IMG/VR virus record: IMGVR_UViG_3300010430_000069
Span: 1 to 50,740 of that record
Length of the DNA stretch: 50,740 bases
Reading direction: 5' to 3' (one strand)
Source of the DNA: a virus
Of this stretch, positions 1 to 8,325 are shown in pieces. How positions within the stretch are numbered: position 1 is the stretch's first letter; each line of letters starts with the position of its first letter. A program made the position numbers and the translations under genes. The notes beneath the pieces were generated by a model. It ran no database searches and had not been told where the DNA came from. It worked only from the letters and a program-made list of their open reading frames with translations.

Positions 1-276
1 AGTGGAGATCCACATTTGAGGCCCAGTATTATCAGGGGCTCCCTGAGGCACTTGAACGTTAGGTAAAGTACCCCAGTCAATACGAACAAAATCACCGTTC
101 TCAATCTTACTTGGGATCGAGGGTCCGGTGATTAATATCCGTCTCATGAAAGCTGAAGATTCTCCCATCCCTTTAGGGTGGTCGAAGTTTTCAGAGAAGA
201 ACCTAAGTTCCCCGACTCTTCCTTGCACGTTTGCGTGGAGTACTGTGTCCGTTGTCCCCGGCACTATCTGTCCCAT
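1..276 (-). CDS. Partial unknown protein, N-terminal part; cut by the window edge
   Basis: An open frame starts at an ATG at 276 (MGQIVPGTTDTVLHANVQGR...) and stays open to base 1, about 92 residues. The protein reads as ordinary globular sequence, and I do not recognise it. It lies downstream of the head-tail connector in the late operon, so a virion role is possible by position only. Its start lies 73 bases inside the preceding gene in another frame. An in-frame GTG directly before the ATG and further upstream open codons leave the true start uncertain. A ribosomal frameshift from the upstream gene is the alternative to independent initiation. Confidence 0.55.
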   Translation of the reverse strand, partial: MGQIVPGTTDTVLHANVQGRVGELRFFSENFDHPKGMGESSAFMRRILITGPSIPSKIENGDFVRIDWGTLPNVQVPQGAPDNTGPQMWIST

Positions 277-508
277 CACTACCCGTTCCGACCGCCTCAC
301 TAGGTTCAGCCGGTGGATGCTCGTCATCCGTGTCGGACTTCTCTTCACTTGCGTCCTCCTCAGACAATATAATAGGAGAGGCATCTGTGTAATGATCAGG
401 CAAAGTAAAATCCTGAAGGTTAATTTGTTGTCCCTCTGTGAAGAGCAATCGACCTTCTTTTACTCGCACTGATTTACCTGCAGGCACCGTAAAAACTTTT
501 AACACCAT
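203..508 (-). CDS. Small unknown protein with acidic middle and basic tail
   Basis: This 101-residue protein begins with a regular segment (VFTVPAGKSVRVKEGRLLF). It then has a low-complexity Glu/Asp/Ser/Gly/Pro-rich stretch (about residues 50-90) and ends in a basic RKRARKSRGT tail. Its start overlaps the end of the head-tail connector gene by 10 bases, as expected inside the late operon. I recognise no domain. The disordered acidic part followed by a basic end suggests a small virion or assembly protein, but this is inference. The last 74 bases are shared with the next gene in a different frame. Confidence 0.6.
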   Translation of the reverse strand: MVLKVFTVPAGKSVRVKEGRLLFTEGQQINLQDFTLPDHYTDASPIILSEEDASEEKSDTDDEHPPAEPSEAVGTGSDGTDSAGDNGHSTPRKRARKSRGT

Positions 509-1161
509 CGTCCACTTCCTCCGTTACAATCGTCATCTGAGGCATCACTAATAAAACTGATACCAAACTGGGCAAAAGGATTGATATACGCTTGGATCCT
601 CTCATCGAGTTCTGTAAACCCTGTAGATCCTCGCAAATTCAACAAAGTGTAGTCTTGTTGATATGACTGACTTGTATCTTCAAAGTCCTCACGAACCAAT
701 CGACTTGGACGAAGACCAGAAGAACCTGGAGTAATGTATTCCCGGGCTAAAGTAAAGACAATATCTTTGTAGCCAGCAGGCATCGTCTCACCAAATGTCC
801 CGCAGACTCGTACGTCGCGGGTTGGGAAACAATCATTACAGTACCTAATGTATCTTGGGAAGACTTCGATATAGTCAGTATCAACTGTTTCCCAATCGTC
901 GCAGGAATTGCTGCATTCTCGGATTTCCACTGACGTTAGAGACGTCAGAGGTTTCTCGGTGACTGGGAAAAGGAACAAGTCTTGTTTGCCTGTACCCAGG
1001 ACGATAATACATTCAGAAGATGGGCAGTAATCCTGCCCTGTTAACTTATCAACTAATTCCAAGGCAACGTCCAGTTTTGTTTGAACGTATGCCTCAGAAC
1101 AGCAGAGCGACTCAGTGTCGCATGAAAAATAGTCAAGCAAATCAGAAGCTAGTAGACACAT
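499..1161 (-). CDS. Head-tail connector / head completion protein (gp6-like adaptor type)
   Basis: The 220-residue protein has the usual pattern of head-tail adaptors: an N-terminal helical part with acidic and aromatic residues (LLDYF..., ALELVDKLTGQ), a beta-rich middle, and the segment VRVCGTFGETMPAGYKDIVF followed by a helix. The VxGTFG...P..i..A.re.i type of ending is common in gp6/gp15-like connectors. These sit on the portal ring after packaging and form the tail interface. Unusually many cysteines (13 or so) are present. It overlaps its upstream neighbour by 20 bases. The family call rests on pattern only. Confidence 0.6.
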   Translation of the reverse strand: MCLLASDLLDYFSCDTESLCCSEAYVQTKLDVALELVDKLTGQDYCPSSECIIVLGTGKQDLFLFPVTEKPLTSLTSVEIRECSNSCDDWETVDTDYIEVFPRYIRYCNDCFPTRDVRVCGTFGETMPAGYKDIVFTLAREYITPGSSGLRPSRLVREDFEDTSQSYQQDYTLLNLRGSTGFTELDERIQAYINPFAQFGISFISDASDDDCNGGSGRWC

Positions 1162-1423
1162 AAGATCGCCTCCTCCAAAATCTCTTGAAAAACCGTTTTC
1201 TCTGATATGGATCGGGATCTACAGTATCTTCATCTTTTGATTCATCTTGCTGACGGTCACGAAATCGTTCCCACCAGGGTTCACGATCCTCACGTTGCTC
1301 CTGTCTATCATGTCTCCACTGCTCAAAGAAATCAATGATCGGTGTAGATCTGTAGTTACAGGATTGCACCAAGAGGATAAGACAGACAAGGATCACAATC
1401 GTGAGAATCATGTACGATTTCAT
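1142..1423 (-). CDS. Small membrane-anchored charged protein
   Basis: The 93-residue protein starts with one hydrophobic segment (residues 4-21, MILTIVILVCLILLVQSC). The rest is strongly charged, rich in Asp, Glu, Arg, Gln and Trp (DRQEQREDREPWWERFRDRQ). The Cys at the end of the hydrophobic part gives a weak lipobox (LVQSC), so it could be a signal anchor or a lipoprotein. It is part of a run of membrane and secreted proteins at 1.1-3.9 kb. An outer-membrane spanin-type role is imaginable but unproved. Its start overlaps the stop of the upstream gene by one base. Confidence 0.6.
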   Translation of the reverse strand: MKSYMILTIVILVCLILLVQSCNYRSTPIIDFFEQWRHDRQEQREDREPWWERFRDRQQDESKDEDTVDPDPYQRKRFFKRFWRRRSYVSTSF

Positions 1424-1914
1424 TAGTAGCAGCCATTAGGCCCACATGTGCGAGCTCGGCCACCAAATACACCGCGGAATACTCTCCGTGGTTGGGCTAC
1501 CTGACGAACAGGAGCCTGGTAGGTTTGAGCTGGACGGTATGTAGGCTTAGCAACAGGAGCTGCATATCCAGTTACACCACCGTAGCTTACTGGAGGAACA
1601 GGAATTCCGTTGATAGCCGTTAGAGTTTCACCAGGTCGCAAACTAGCAACTGCTTGGTCGTAGTCAGACTGAGCTACGCCAGCCACAACTTGACCAGCCG
1701 GTACAGATTGAACCGTAGTGGCTGGTGCTTCCAGGCCACATTGGCAACGTGCGTCCAAAGCATCAACACGATCTTCCAGATCGTCAACTCGGCCAATCAA
1801 AGCCGACAAGGATACGTCATAAAACGTGGCGGCAATTGGCTCGCCGTCTTGTACGGGAATAGTTCCCAGTCCGCCCAAAAAGGACAGAGAATAGATCAAA
1901 GCATTCTTCAACAT
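1423..1914 (-). CDS. Secreted or membrane-tethered protein with CGPNGCY tail
   Basis: This 163-residue protein has an N-terminal hydrophobic segment (about residues 1-20), a short coiled coil (ALIGRVDDLEDRVDALDAR, residues 38-56), and a CQC pair. A long Pro/Ala/Val/Gln-rich low-complexity part follows (about 65-145). It ends in GGRARTCGPNGCY. Cysteine-containing tails of this kind remind me of small exported proteins of Planctomycetes, but this is weak. Envelope location after export is inferred. It lies just downstream of the papain-like protease gene. Confidence 0.6.
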   Translation of the reverse strand: MLKNALIYSLSFLGGLGTIPVQDGEPIAATFYDVSLSALIGRVDDLEDRVDALDARCQCGLEAPATTVQSVPAGQVVAGVAQSDYDQAVASLRPGETLTAINGIPVPPVSYGGVTGYAAPVAKPTYRPAQTYQAPVRQVAQPRRVFRGVFGGRARTCGPNGCY

Positions 1915-1924
1915 CGAGAATTCC

Positions 1925-2806
1925 TTACAGGTTTGAGTTTTCGGGGTCTTCTACAGCCCCAGTGATTACGTAAAAGTCGTGATACTTGCGGCATTGGAAA
2001 GCGGATTCCATAGTCATCAGACCAAATCCGCCTTCTCCCCAACCACTGCCCTGTGGACCATACATTGCATCCTTGGAGGGTCCCCAAGAATTGCACAGGT
2101 CGGGGTGTACTAGATCTCGCCCACCTACCCACTTACCAGCGTGGAAGAATGAGGCATGGTTACCAGGACCGCGGCCTTGAACGGCATAACCGTTTTGTAG
2201 ACGCATCGAGCTATTTGCAACATGCCATGCCATGACAATTGGATATTCTCGGGCAATGGCGGTAACAATCGTTTGCTTGAAGCCTTCGTAGTCTTCAGGG
2301 ACTCGGTAAGGTTCCCAGCCTTTGAATCGGTGAGCGGCTGCGTCAGCCTCTCGGCGAATAGCTTCTGGCACTTGGCGTTCGTTGTATACCAGGTGGCCAA
2401 TTTCACCAGATGGAAGAACGCGAGGAGCAAATCCTTGGTTCTTCAAAAATGCCATTCCGTCATCCAGCATCGAACCACGATCTTGACCACCATTGATGTG
2501 GTAGTACATGTAGTTGTCTGCCAAGGCTACGTGCTTCTGTCCCGTGATATCACGGTTTCGATACATAGCACCAGCTGCTGCCGAGGTGTTACATTTACCA
2601 ACAGACGATTGGTTGATCATCCATTTGGCAAACTTAGTTCGGATTTTCTTGTAATCCTTTGCCTTGATTAGGCGTTCTGCCTCTGATGCGTCAAGCAATT
2701 CTGCTTGCGGAAACTCCGCGTAAACACGAGGCAATTCATCAGGAACCAAGTTACCAGTAGACACCAACGTGCCATCAGGTAACTTAAACTGTTCTACTTC
2801 TGCCAT
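1925..2806 (-). CDS. Papain-like (C1 family) cysteine peptidase
   Basis: The 293-residue protein carries the three signature regions of C1 papain-fold peptidases. There is a Q-S-S-V-G-K-C motif (near residue 67-73) matching the QGxCGSC active-site region, GPGNHASFFHAGKW (around 215) matching the GGHA histidine region, and CNSWGPS...GSGWGEGGFGLM (around 238-262) matching the NSWGxxWGxxGY region. So Cys, His and Asn of the catalytic set are present, with a preceding Gln for the oxyanion hole. It would cleave peptide bonds. No signal peptide is seen, and the target is unknown. It overlaps the upstream gene by 13 bases in the late operon, so it may be a virion protein or act on the cell envelope or on virion maturation. 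Confidence 0.8.
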   Translation of the reverse strand: MAEVEQFKLPDGTLVSTGNLVPDELPRVYAEFPQAELLDASEAERLIKAKDYKKIRTKFAKWMINQSSVGKCNTSAAAGAMYRNRDITGQKHVALADNYMYYHINGGQDRGSMLDDGMAFLKNQGFAPRVLPSGEIGHLVYNERQVPEAIRREADAAAHRFKGWEPYRVPEDYEGFKQTIVTAIAREYPIVMAWHVANSSMRLQNGYAVQGRGPGNHASFFHAGKWVGGRDLVHPDLCNSWGPSKDAMYGPQGSGWGEGGFGLMTMESAFQCRKYHDFYVITGAVEDPENSNL

Positions 2807-3372
2807 GACTTAATCACCTCCTCAAGTTTCGACACAGAGTCGGGAAGAGGAGCGAACTTAACTACCTCTCCACCACGAGTAACATATACGCCAGGAGCTG
2901 GCTGTTTAGCCAAATAGGGCTGTGCTGCTGGCTGTTCATCATCCCACTTTCGGTACTCAGCAAACCCGTACTTTTCCCAGATACCCTGTCCTTCAAGAGG
3001 TCGCATGGCATCTACCAAGTCTTGCTGGGTTACCGTAGTTTCAGAGTCAACAACCAGAACCAAAGTGGCATCTGCAAAGTCGATACCGTCCTTTCGCTCG
3101 TCCTGTTGGTCATCCTTCTGGTCGTCCTGCTGGTCTTCGTCCTGCTTATCGTCCTTGTCGTTGTCATCAATTTGACCTTGGTCATCTTGATTCTGGTCAA
3201 ATGGCCACAGATCGTTATTATCTGCGTACCACCCATAACCCAGCAAGGCAATAATAAGGATGATCAGAAAAGTAGGAAAACTGCCTGAACTCTGAGGAAC
3301 TGGCTGAACTGGTTGTACAGCTTGCTGTTGTTGCTTTAGCAACTGAGCCAAAATGCTGTTCTGTTCATTCAT
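2794..3372 (-). CDS. Single-pass membrane protein with long Asp/Gln/Lys linker
   Basis: I place the start at the ATG at 3372 (MNEQNSILAQ), which has GAGGA at a good distance upstream; an in-frame TTG lies 18 bases earlier. The protein has a Gln-rich N-terminus, one membrane segment (FPTFLIILIIALLGYGWYA) and a highly charged linker rich in DDQ and DK. It then has a compact C-terminal domain of about 100 residues (DATLVLVVDSETTVTQQDLV...). The C-terminal part reads like a small sensor or binding domain, but I do not recognise it. It pairs with the membrane protein encoded just upstream. Confidence 0.6.
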   Translation of the reverse strand: MNEQNSILAQLLKQQQQAVQPVQPVPQSSGSFPTFLIILIIALLGYGWYADNNDLWPFDQNQDDQGQIDDNDKDDKQDEDQQDDQKDDQQDERKDGIDFADATLVLVVDSETTVTQQDLVDAMRPLEGQGIWEKYGFAEYRKWDDEQPAAQPYLAKQPAPGVYVTRGGEVVKFAPLPDSVSKLEEVIKSWQK

Positions 3373-3374
3373 TA

Positions 3375-3908
3375 TTATTCTTCCTCGCAAGTTAGTTGTT
3401 GCCCGGTCAGAGCTCCGTAAACTTCAGCCAATGTAGCACTGTCTTTTTCATGGCTGGCTTTAATCAAAGCAATCTCCAGCAACTGTTGTTGTTCTGCAGT
3501 CAATCGTGGCTGTGGTTTAGTTACCTGCTCCAGGATATCCCGGGCTGTTGGATCCGCGAAGTTTCCTCCAGATGGAGTTACTGTGTCGATTGGATCTTGC
3601 TGAGTGAAGTTATCAAACTGCTCACGTCCCCAGTTGAAGACATAGCTTACAAAATACCAACCTACTCCACCGACAGTGATAATGAAGTTGATGAATCCAG
3701 TTGTCCATTCAACGAATGCCGCGGAAGGTGCTTCCTGATAAACAGTGACGCCGGCAGCGTTGACAGTTTCGACATCAGGAGGCATTACGGCTGGGAGGGT
3801 AAACCACAGGAGTGTTCGAAAGGCGATATACCCAATGAACAAACCAAACAGAAGTTTCGCCCAACGATAATCTTCGTCGAGCTTCAAGTCTTTCAAAAAA
3901 TCAAGCAT
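3375..3908 (-). CDS. Two-pass membrane protein
   Basis: The likely start is the ATG at 3908 (MLDFLKDLKLDEDYRW); an in-frame start at 3938 would add ten residues over the preceding gene. Two hydrophobic segments are clear: WAKLLFGLFIGYIAFRTLLW and, about 50 residues later, FINFIITVGGVGWYFVSYVF. The C-terminal 80 residues are soluble and helical (RLTAEQQQLLEIALIKASHE). A holin role is possible for a two-pass late protein, but the long soluble tail is not typical of one. It overlaps the end of the glycosyltransferase gene by 8 bases. Confidence 0.6.
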   Translation of the reverse strand: MLDFLKDLKLDEDYRWAKLLFGLFIGYIAFRTLLWFTLPAVMPPDVETVNAAGVTVYQEAPSAAFVEWTTGFINFIITVGGVGWYFVSYVFNWGREQFDNFTQQDPIDTVTPSGGNFADPTARDILEQVTKPQPRLTAEQQQLLEIALIKASHEKDSATLAEVYGALTGQQLTCEEE

Positions 3909-4959
3909 TGCTGTCTTTCCCCGCCGTATACCAGGCATTCCTGATACCTCTAGGCAGATTCAAATAATGGGACATAAAGAGATCCTTGAAGTCCCCGATG
4001 TGGATCTCAACCATCAGGTCCTTCACAAGTATCAGATGAACGTCCTCTTCATCATCAACTATCTGAAATCCGTCTAAGTAATCTGGCAATGTGTTGTCAG
4101 CGTCGTTTGAGATCTTAACTTTGATCTTTCTAGACGTATCCGTTTTGGTGTAGGACTGACAGTGACTTATGCCGAGAAACTCGCAGATTTGGTCGGCTGT
4201 AATAGATTCAGCCAGGGCCTTAGAAACCGGACAATAGGGTTGTAGACTATGTGTTGGTTGTAGGCCGAGCTCGTCGAAGTTCTCAATCCCGAGAACTGTT
4301 GGGTATCTTTGTATTACATTATACCCTGTATTGGTTAAAATGCAAGAACTTTCTACCCCCAATACTCCAGAAATATGAATAAATCCAGAATCTATCCCCA
4401 CAAATCTACTACAAGTAGCCAAAAGCTGGGTTTGTTCAAGTAAATCTTCGGTCCAGTCAGACACCTTGTAGATATGATTTACCTTATCTGTGAACCCATA
4501 GTCACCAGAGGTACCCAGGAAATACACATGCCATCCTGCTTTGGAGGCACTATATGCCACTTCGTCCCAAACATTCTTTGGAATGTGCCGATTGGGATTA
4601 GTAGCTGTAGTGTGAATCGCTAGGGTTTGTTGTATTGGATCTACTTGAATTCTAAAACTACCAATACTTGGTTTATTCTGATTGAGCCTTTTTGCAGCCA
4701 ACTCGTAGTAGTCAAACTTGTACAACTTATCGTAGTTCGCCAGAAACATGTCTGATCGAATTACTTTGTCGTACTCTTCATCCAGGTCCAAGTTCTTGAA
4801 CTCGGGACTGTGTACGTCGAACGTTTTGTTGACATTAGTCAGTTGAGAAATCAGAGGACGTTGTGCATCTCTGATAGCCACATCTACTAAGTCCTGGCAA
4901 GCTCCAATTAAGATAATTGAATCGCCAATTCCACCATCACAAATGATCAGCTTTTTCAT
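3901..4959 (-). CDS. Family 9 (heptosyltransferase-like) glycosyltransferase
   Basis: The 352-residue protein resembles GT9 enzymes (ADP-heptose:LPS heptosyltransferase fold). The N-terminus ICDGGIGDSIIL matches the GxGD loop of the acceptor domain. The segment LAIHTTATNPNRHIPKNVW is the start of the donor domain, GWHVYFLGTSGD follows, and LATCSRFVGIDSGFIHISG is the usual donor-binding D-S/T-G-xxH region. It would transfer a sugar to a lipid or polysaccharide acceptor in the cytoplasm or at the inner membrane. The C-terminal 100 residues are extra. Its start overlaps the desaturase gene by 23 bases, so the two are co-expressed. Confidence 0.75.
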   Translation of the reverse strand: MKKLIICDGGIGDSIILIGACQDLVDVAIRDAQRPLISQLTNVNKTFDVHSPEFKNLDLDEEYDKVIRSDMFLANYDKLYKFDYYELAAKRLNQNKPSIGSFRIQVDPIQQTLAIHTTATNPNRHIPKNVWDEVAYSASKAGWHVYFLGTSGDYGFTDKVNHIYKVSDWTEDLLEQTQLLATCSRFVGIDSGFIHISGVLGVESSCILTNTGYNVIQRYPTVLGIENFDELGLQPTHSLQPYCPVSKALAESITADQICEFLGISHCQSYTKTDTSRKIKVKISNDADNTLPDYLDGFQIVDDEEDVHLILVKDLMVEIHIGDFKDLFMSHYLNLPRGIRNAWYTAGKDSNA

Positions 4960-5521
4960 GTCGTTCCTTAATCTTTTTAGTGGTTTCCCAACCTAACTTA
5001 TAAAGCACCCATTCCAACCCATACCAAATTCTAAGTCCATCTATTACTGGATTAAGATAATTAGTCATTGGACAGAATTTGTAGCCAGCTAAGTGTTTCG
5101 GGATCAGCTTTTTCATTGATCGGTGGTGAAGATCATGTTCCTCGGCGGATTGAAATAATCCTACTCGTTGCATGAACTTTATAGACCAATGAAGCTGTCT
5201 TTGAGGAACATGAGACCAGCGATGAATTAGATTACCAACACTGGTAAATAGAACCCCTAACCAGAGAATCCTTGGTGCTCCAACCAACCACAGTATAGAC
5301 GCTAAGGGTACCGCGGCTATTACCGATGATTTTATGTTTGTCCAGGGTGTTCCGAGCAGCATGGCTGTTGGCTGACGATGGTGAAGATCGTTGTCCTCGG
5401 CTATTGAGTCAAGGAAGCTTAGAGAATAATTCCCATCTAAGTAACGATCTTCCCACCAATGAACAGCACCTGAAATGAGATCGGCCAGTAACCAAGCTGC
5501 CAGAATCTCAATTAGGATCAT
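4937..5521 (-). CDS. Lipid desaturase of the Kua/TMEM189/CarF family (plasmanylethanolamine desaturase type)
   Basis: The 194-residue membrane protein shows the family's histidine signature: SGAVHWWED (H21, D25), EDNDLHHRQPTAM (HH at 47-48), NLIHRWSH, EEHDLHH, and the ending PMTNYLNPVID. Three or four hydrophobic stretches separate them. In animals and Myxococcus, members make the vinyl-ether bond of plasmalogens from alkyl-ether lipids, using a di-iron centre. Plant relatives desaturate fatty acids, so the exact substrate here is open. All key histidines appear to be present. It sits inside the late structural operon, directly before a glycosyltransferase, which suggests late remodelling of the host envelope. 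Confidence 0.82.
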   Translation of the reverse strand: MILIEILAAWLLADLISGAVHWWEDRYLDGNYSLSFLDSIAEDNDLHHRQPTAMLLGTPWTNIKSSVIAAVPLASILWLVGAPRILWLGVLFTSVGNLIHRWSHVPQRQLHWSIKFMQRVGLFQSAEEHDLHHRSMKKLIPKHLAGYKFCPMTNYLNPVIDGLRIWYGLEWVLYKLGWETTKKIKERHEKADHL

Positions 5522-6105
5522 GCCTTCACCAACATCACAATCTCGGCATCAGCCAACACAGCGGTATCTGTTACCAGATACAGGTTTGCCTTGCTATAAA
5601 GCATCAGCATTTCTGCGTCAGTAGGCTCGTAGTGGTTGTTTGTAGTCGTGAAGCTGAACAGTTCCTGAGGATCATTGTAGCTGCCGTCAAAATAGACGGT
5701 GATTACATCTCCGTTGAACTCGTCAGGAGCATAGAAGCTGCCACCATGATATGGTGCGAAGTTCTGTACGTCAGAATCAGTCTCTCCAGATGCAATCGAG
5801 AAGATCAACTCTGATCCACCTTGAAGGCTATCTGTGCTTCCTGCGGTTCCAGAGGCCTTACAGCTACTGATAAACTGCCTAACCAGAGCGTAGGTTAGAG
5901 CATCACCTGACCCACTACTAGCTAAAGCATCGTCGTCGTGAATTGCCTCAGTTCCGCTTCGAAGTGACTGTACAACCCATTTACCGTCCGTAACAAGACG
6001 AACTTCTGCTTGTGTGAGGTCGATGTCTACGGTGTGTCCCGCAGAGTTATTGAAGATCAGGTTACACCCATCAAGGGTGTAACTTTCGTATGAACAACAT
6101 GCCAT
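5518..6105 (-). CDS. Unknown late protein, probably virion-associated
   Basis: This 195-residue protein has no membrane segment. It is rich in Ser, Thr, Asp and Ala with regular beta-prone stretches (HTVDIDLTQAEVRLV, DVITVYFDGSYNDPQELFSF). It reads like a small structural or fibre-tip protein. It lies immediately downstream of the large fibre gene and its stop overlaps the start of the desaturase gene by four bases. A fibre accessory or assembly role is inferred from position only; I do not recognise the family. Confidence 0.55.
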   Translation of the reverse strand: MACCSYESYTLDGCNLIFNNSAGHTVDIDLTQAEVRLVTDGKWVVQSLRSGTEAIHDDDALASSGSGDALTYALVRQFISSCKASGTAGSTDSLQGGSELIFSIASGETDSDVQNFAPYHGGSFYAPDEFNGDVITVYFDGSYNDPQELFSFTTTNNHYEPTDAEMLMLYSKANLYLVTDTAVLADAEIVMLVKA

Positions 6106-6141
6106 TTACTGGCTCCTATGGATAGATTGGTTATTAAGAGA

Positions 6142-8313
6142 CTATGCCCAAGTATTGGAAACGCCCGGAGTTCCAGCTACAACGACCCACAAGGTTGATG
6201 TCACCGCTTCCAGAGTCAGGGCCGAATTAGCTGCCATCGTGATTGACCCGCCAGTACCGGCAGTTGTCGAATCAGCCCCACCGACTACCTGAACACTTGC
6301 TGGCTGGGCAATCGTCACCGTTCCGCCTGCTGAAATATATTGGTGTCTTTGTCCAACTTCTGCAGTTGTCGGCAACGTGTAGGTCGTTGTACCAGTGGCG
6401 GAAATGTACGACTCACCCGGCAGCGTCGTTTTGTCAGCGTTTCGAACCTGAGTCTTTGGCGTCGACAGTCCTCGATAGAATCCAGACACTCGCCCAGACA
6501 CATCGTTGTAGGAGTTTTGCAGCGACAGGACGTTTCCGCTGGACTTCACGCCATAGCTGCCGTCTTGGTCATCGCCAAGGAACTTAAACCACTCGTAGGG
6601 CCTGCTAGGGTTCGACGCGATAGATGTATCGTGCGTACTGATCCTGAATCGCTCATTCCCGTTAATGTCAAAGAACTTGAACGCGTTGACGTTTCCTTCT
6701 GTGTTCGGATTCGGGAGAAACTGTAAAACAGAATTAACCTTATCGTATTCTACGGTAAACGCTTTTTCTCGCGTTCCTAGGTTAAGTTTATCGGTGAAAA
6801 TTTCGGCGTTGGCAATGTCATAAAATGAATAGCGGTTAGGTCCAATCATAAGACAAGACAGCTCACTAAGCATCATTGCGGACAAGTAGTCATTTGCAGT
6901 ATCTGGCAAATGCGTTCCGTCACCTTCCCAGCTCAAATCTGTTAATGCCGAATACGTCTTAAAATGCCGGTAGGCGTCAAACCAATACAGCCCACGATCC
7001 TCAGCATATTGGCGAACAAGTGCGTTTTCTGCGTATGTGTCGTTCTCAGTTTCGGCCCCTGTGTCTGAACTGTCAGGCGATGTCAGTATCAATACAAATT
7101 CAGTGTTCGCCGCAGCAATAACTGCATCTAGATAATTTATGAATCCGCCTGTTTCATAGCGGGCAACATTCTCCTTGTTCTCGCAGAACCAAAGCGTTGG
7201 ACACACGTCTGCCAACATCGCATCACGAGTAGAAGTATCCCAGTCCAAATAATCCTCAAAATTCATGCCGCCGCGTTGCATACTGTGTTCAACGAAAGCG
7301 TTCTTCGACAGAGCATTGAAGATTACCCGAGTTATCCTAACACGACCGCCTGATACGTGGACCGCCTTGATACCTCGTGAGCCGAAATCACTCCTAAGAA
7401 GGATTCGACCGTATGTCGTGGTTGGGTTGTCGCAGTCAATCGACGTGTAGCCTGTGATGTCAGACCATGAACTTGGCGATCCTTCGTCGGTGCTTTCCTG
7501 CAACTTGAAGATTCCAGCTCCCGATTCCTTCACGTAATAGACAACGATGAAATCGCATTCTGGGTTGTTTCCATTTACGCTATAGGCAGCTTCACCTCCA
7601 CTACCAATAGAAGTATAGGTTCCAGCGAAGTTTACTTCGTAGTCGTATTCCTTGCCGCTGGTGCCATCTGCATCCCATGCGTCGCCAGACAGCGACTTAG
7701 TTTGAAGGTAAATATCTTTTTCAAAAGTCGCCGCCCACTTGGCTCGAAATTGGTTGTATACTTTTGGGGCAACACTGTCTCCGGTTGAACCAGTTACAAG
7801 CTGTGCCTTTAGCGTGGCAGTGATTGTCCCTGTTGCCGGTGTGGTTGGCGTTTGGTCGGTGGCCATCTCGCAAGTGAAAGTCGTGCTACTTGGAACCGTC
7901 AAGATTCGCCAACCGTTGTTGTAGTCAGTTTCGTTTGCACCAGAGATCAGCACCGAATCGCCAACAATGAACAGGTGGTCAGTCGCGGTCGTGACAGTCA
8001 TAGTTGTGCCGGATCGCGTGATACTCGATACGGAAACTGCAGATTGCGTAGTATTCACAATGTCCAGTTTACGCATAGTACGTTTGAAATTCTTCAAAGG
8101 TGCGTTGGCATCTACTAAGAAAGAGGAGTCTCTAAGAGTTTCTGCAATCTGCTTGAGGTTCTCGTTTAGGAGAATTTTTCCCTCCATAGAGTCAATTGAC
8201 ATCTCTTGTCGAAAGAGTCCCAACATCTCATACGCAATACCATGTGACTGCATAAGAGGAGTAGGAGAGGTTGCTCCGGGGGAGGCGTCTGGGTAACGTG
8301 TCCAGTCTGACAT
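6142..8313 (-). CDS. Tail fibre/spike protein with SGNH-hydrolase-like domain
   Basis: The 723-residue protein has three parts. The N-terminal 65 residues (TSPTPLMQSHGIAYEMLGLF, GKILLNENLKQIAETL) are shared with the protein at 8365-8832. The middle contains beta domains and then an SGNH/GDSL-like region (about residues 330-490). In that region FVLILTSPDSSD is followed by GLYWFDAYRHF and WEGDGTHLPDTANDYL; the DGTH pattern fits the Asp-x-x-His catalytic block V. The C-terminal 80 residues are a small beta module, also like the end of the short paralogue. The SGNH part would be an esterase acting on acylated surface sugars. The block I Ser is not clearly identified. Confidence 0.7.
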   Translation of the reverse strand: MSDWTRYPDASPGATSPTPLMQSHGIAYEMLGLFRQEMSIDSMEGKILLNENLKQIAETLRDSSFLVDANAPLKNFKRTMRKLDIVNTTQSAVSVSSITRSGTTMTVTTATDHLFIVGDSVLISGANETDYNNGWRILTVPSSTTFTCEMATDQTPTTPATGTITATLKAQLVTGSTGDSVAPKVYNQFRAKWAATFEKDIYLQTKSLSGDAWDADGTSGKEYDYEVNFAGTYTSIGSGGEAAYSVNGNNPECDFIVVYYVKESGAGIFKLQESTDEGSPSSWSDITGYTSIDCDNPTTTYGRILLRSDFGSRGIKAVHVSGGRVRITRVIFNALSKNAFVEHSMQRGGMNFEDYLDWDTSTRDAMLADVCPTLWFCENKENVARYETGGFINYLDAVIAAANTEFVLILTSPDSSDTGAETENDTYAENALVRQYAEDRGLYWFDAYRHFKTYSALTDLSWEGDGTHLPDTANDYLSAMMLSELSCLMIGPNRYSFYDIANAEIFTDKLNLGTREKAFTVEYDKVNSVLQFLPNPNTEGNVNAFKFFDINGNERFRISTHDTSIASNPSRPYEWFKFLGDDQDGSYGVKSSGNVLSLQNSYNDVSGRVSGFYRGLSTPKTQVRNADKTTLPGESYISATGTTTYTLPTTAEVGQRHQYISAGGTVTIAQPASVQVVGGADSTTAGTGGSITMAANSALTLEAVTSTLWVVVAGTPGVSNTWA

Positions 8314-8325
8314 TAGTAATTCCTA

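Noticed and set aside
3375-3908. Holin
   Set aside because: Two membrane segments fit, but the protein is long with a large soluble tail and no endolysin gene is adjacent.
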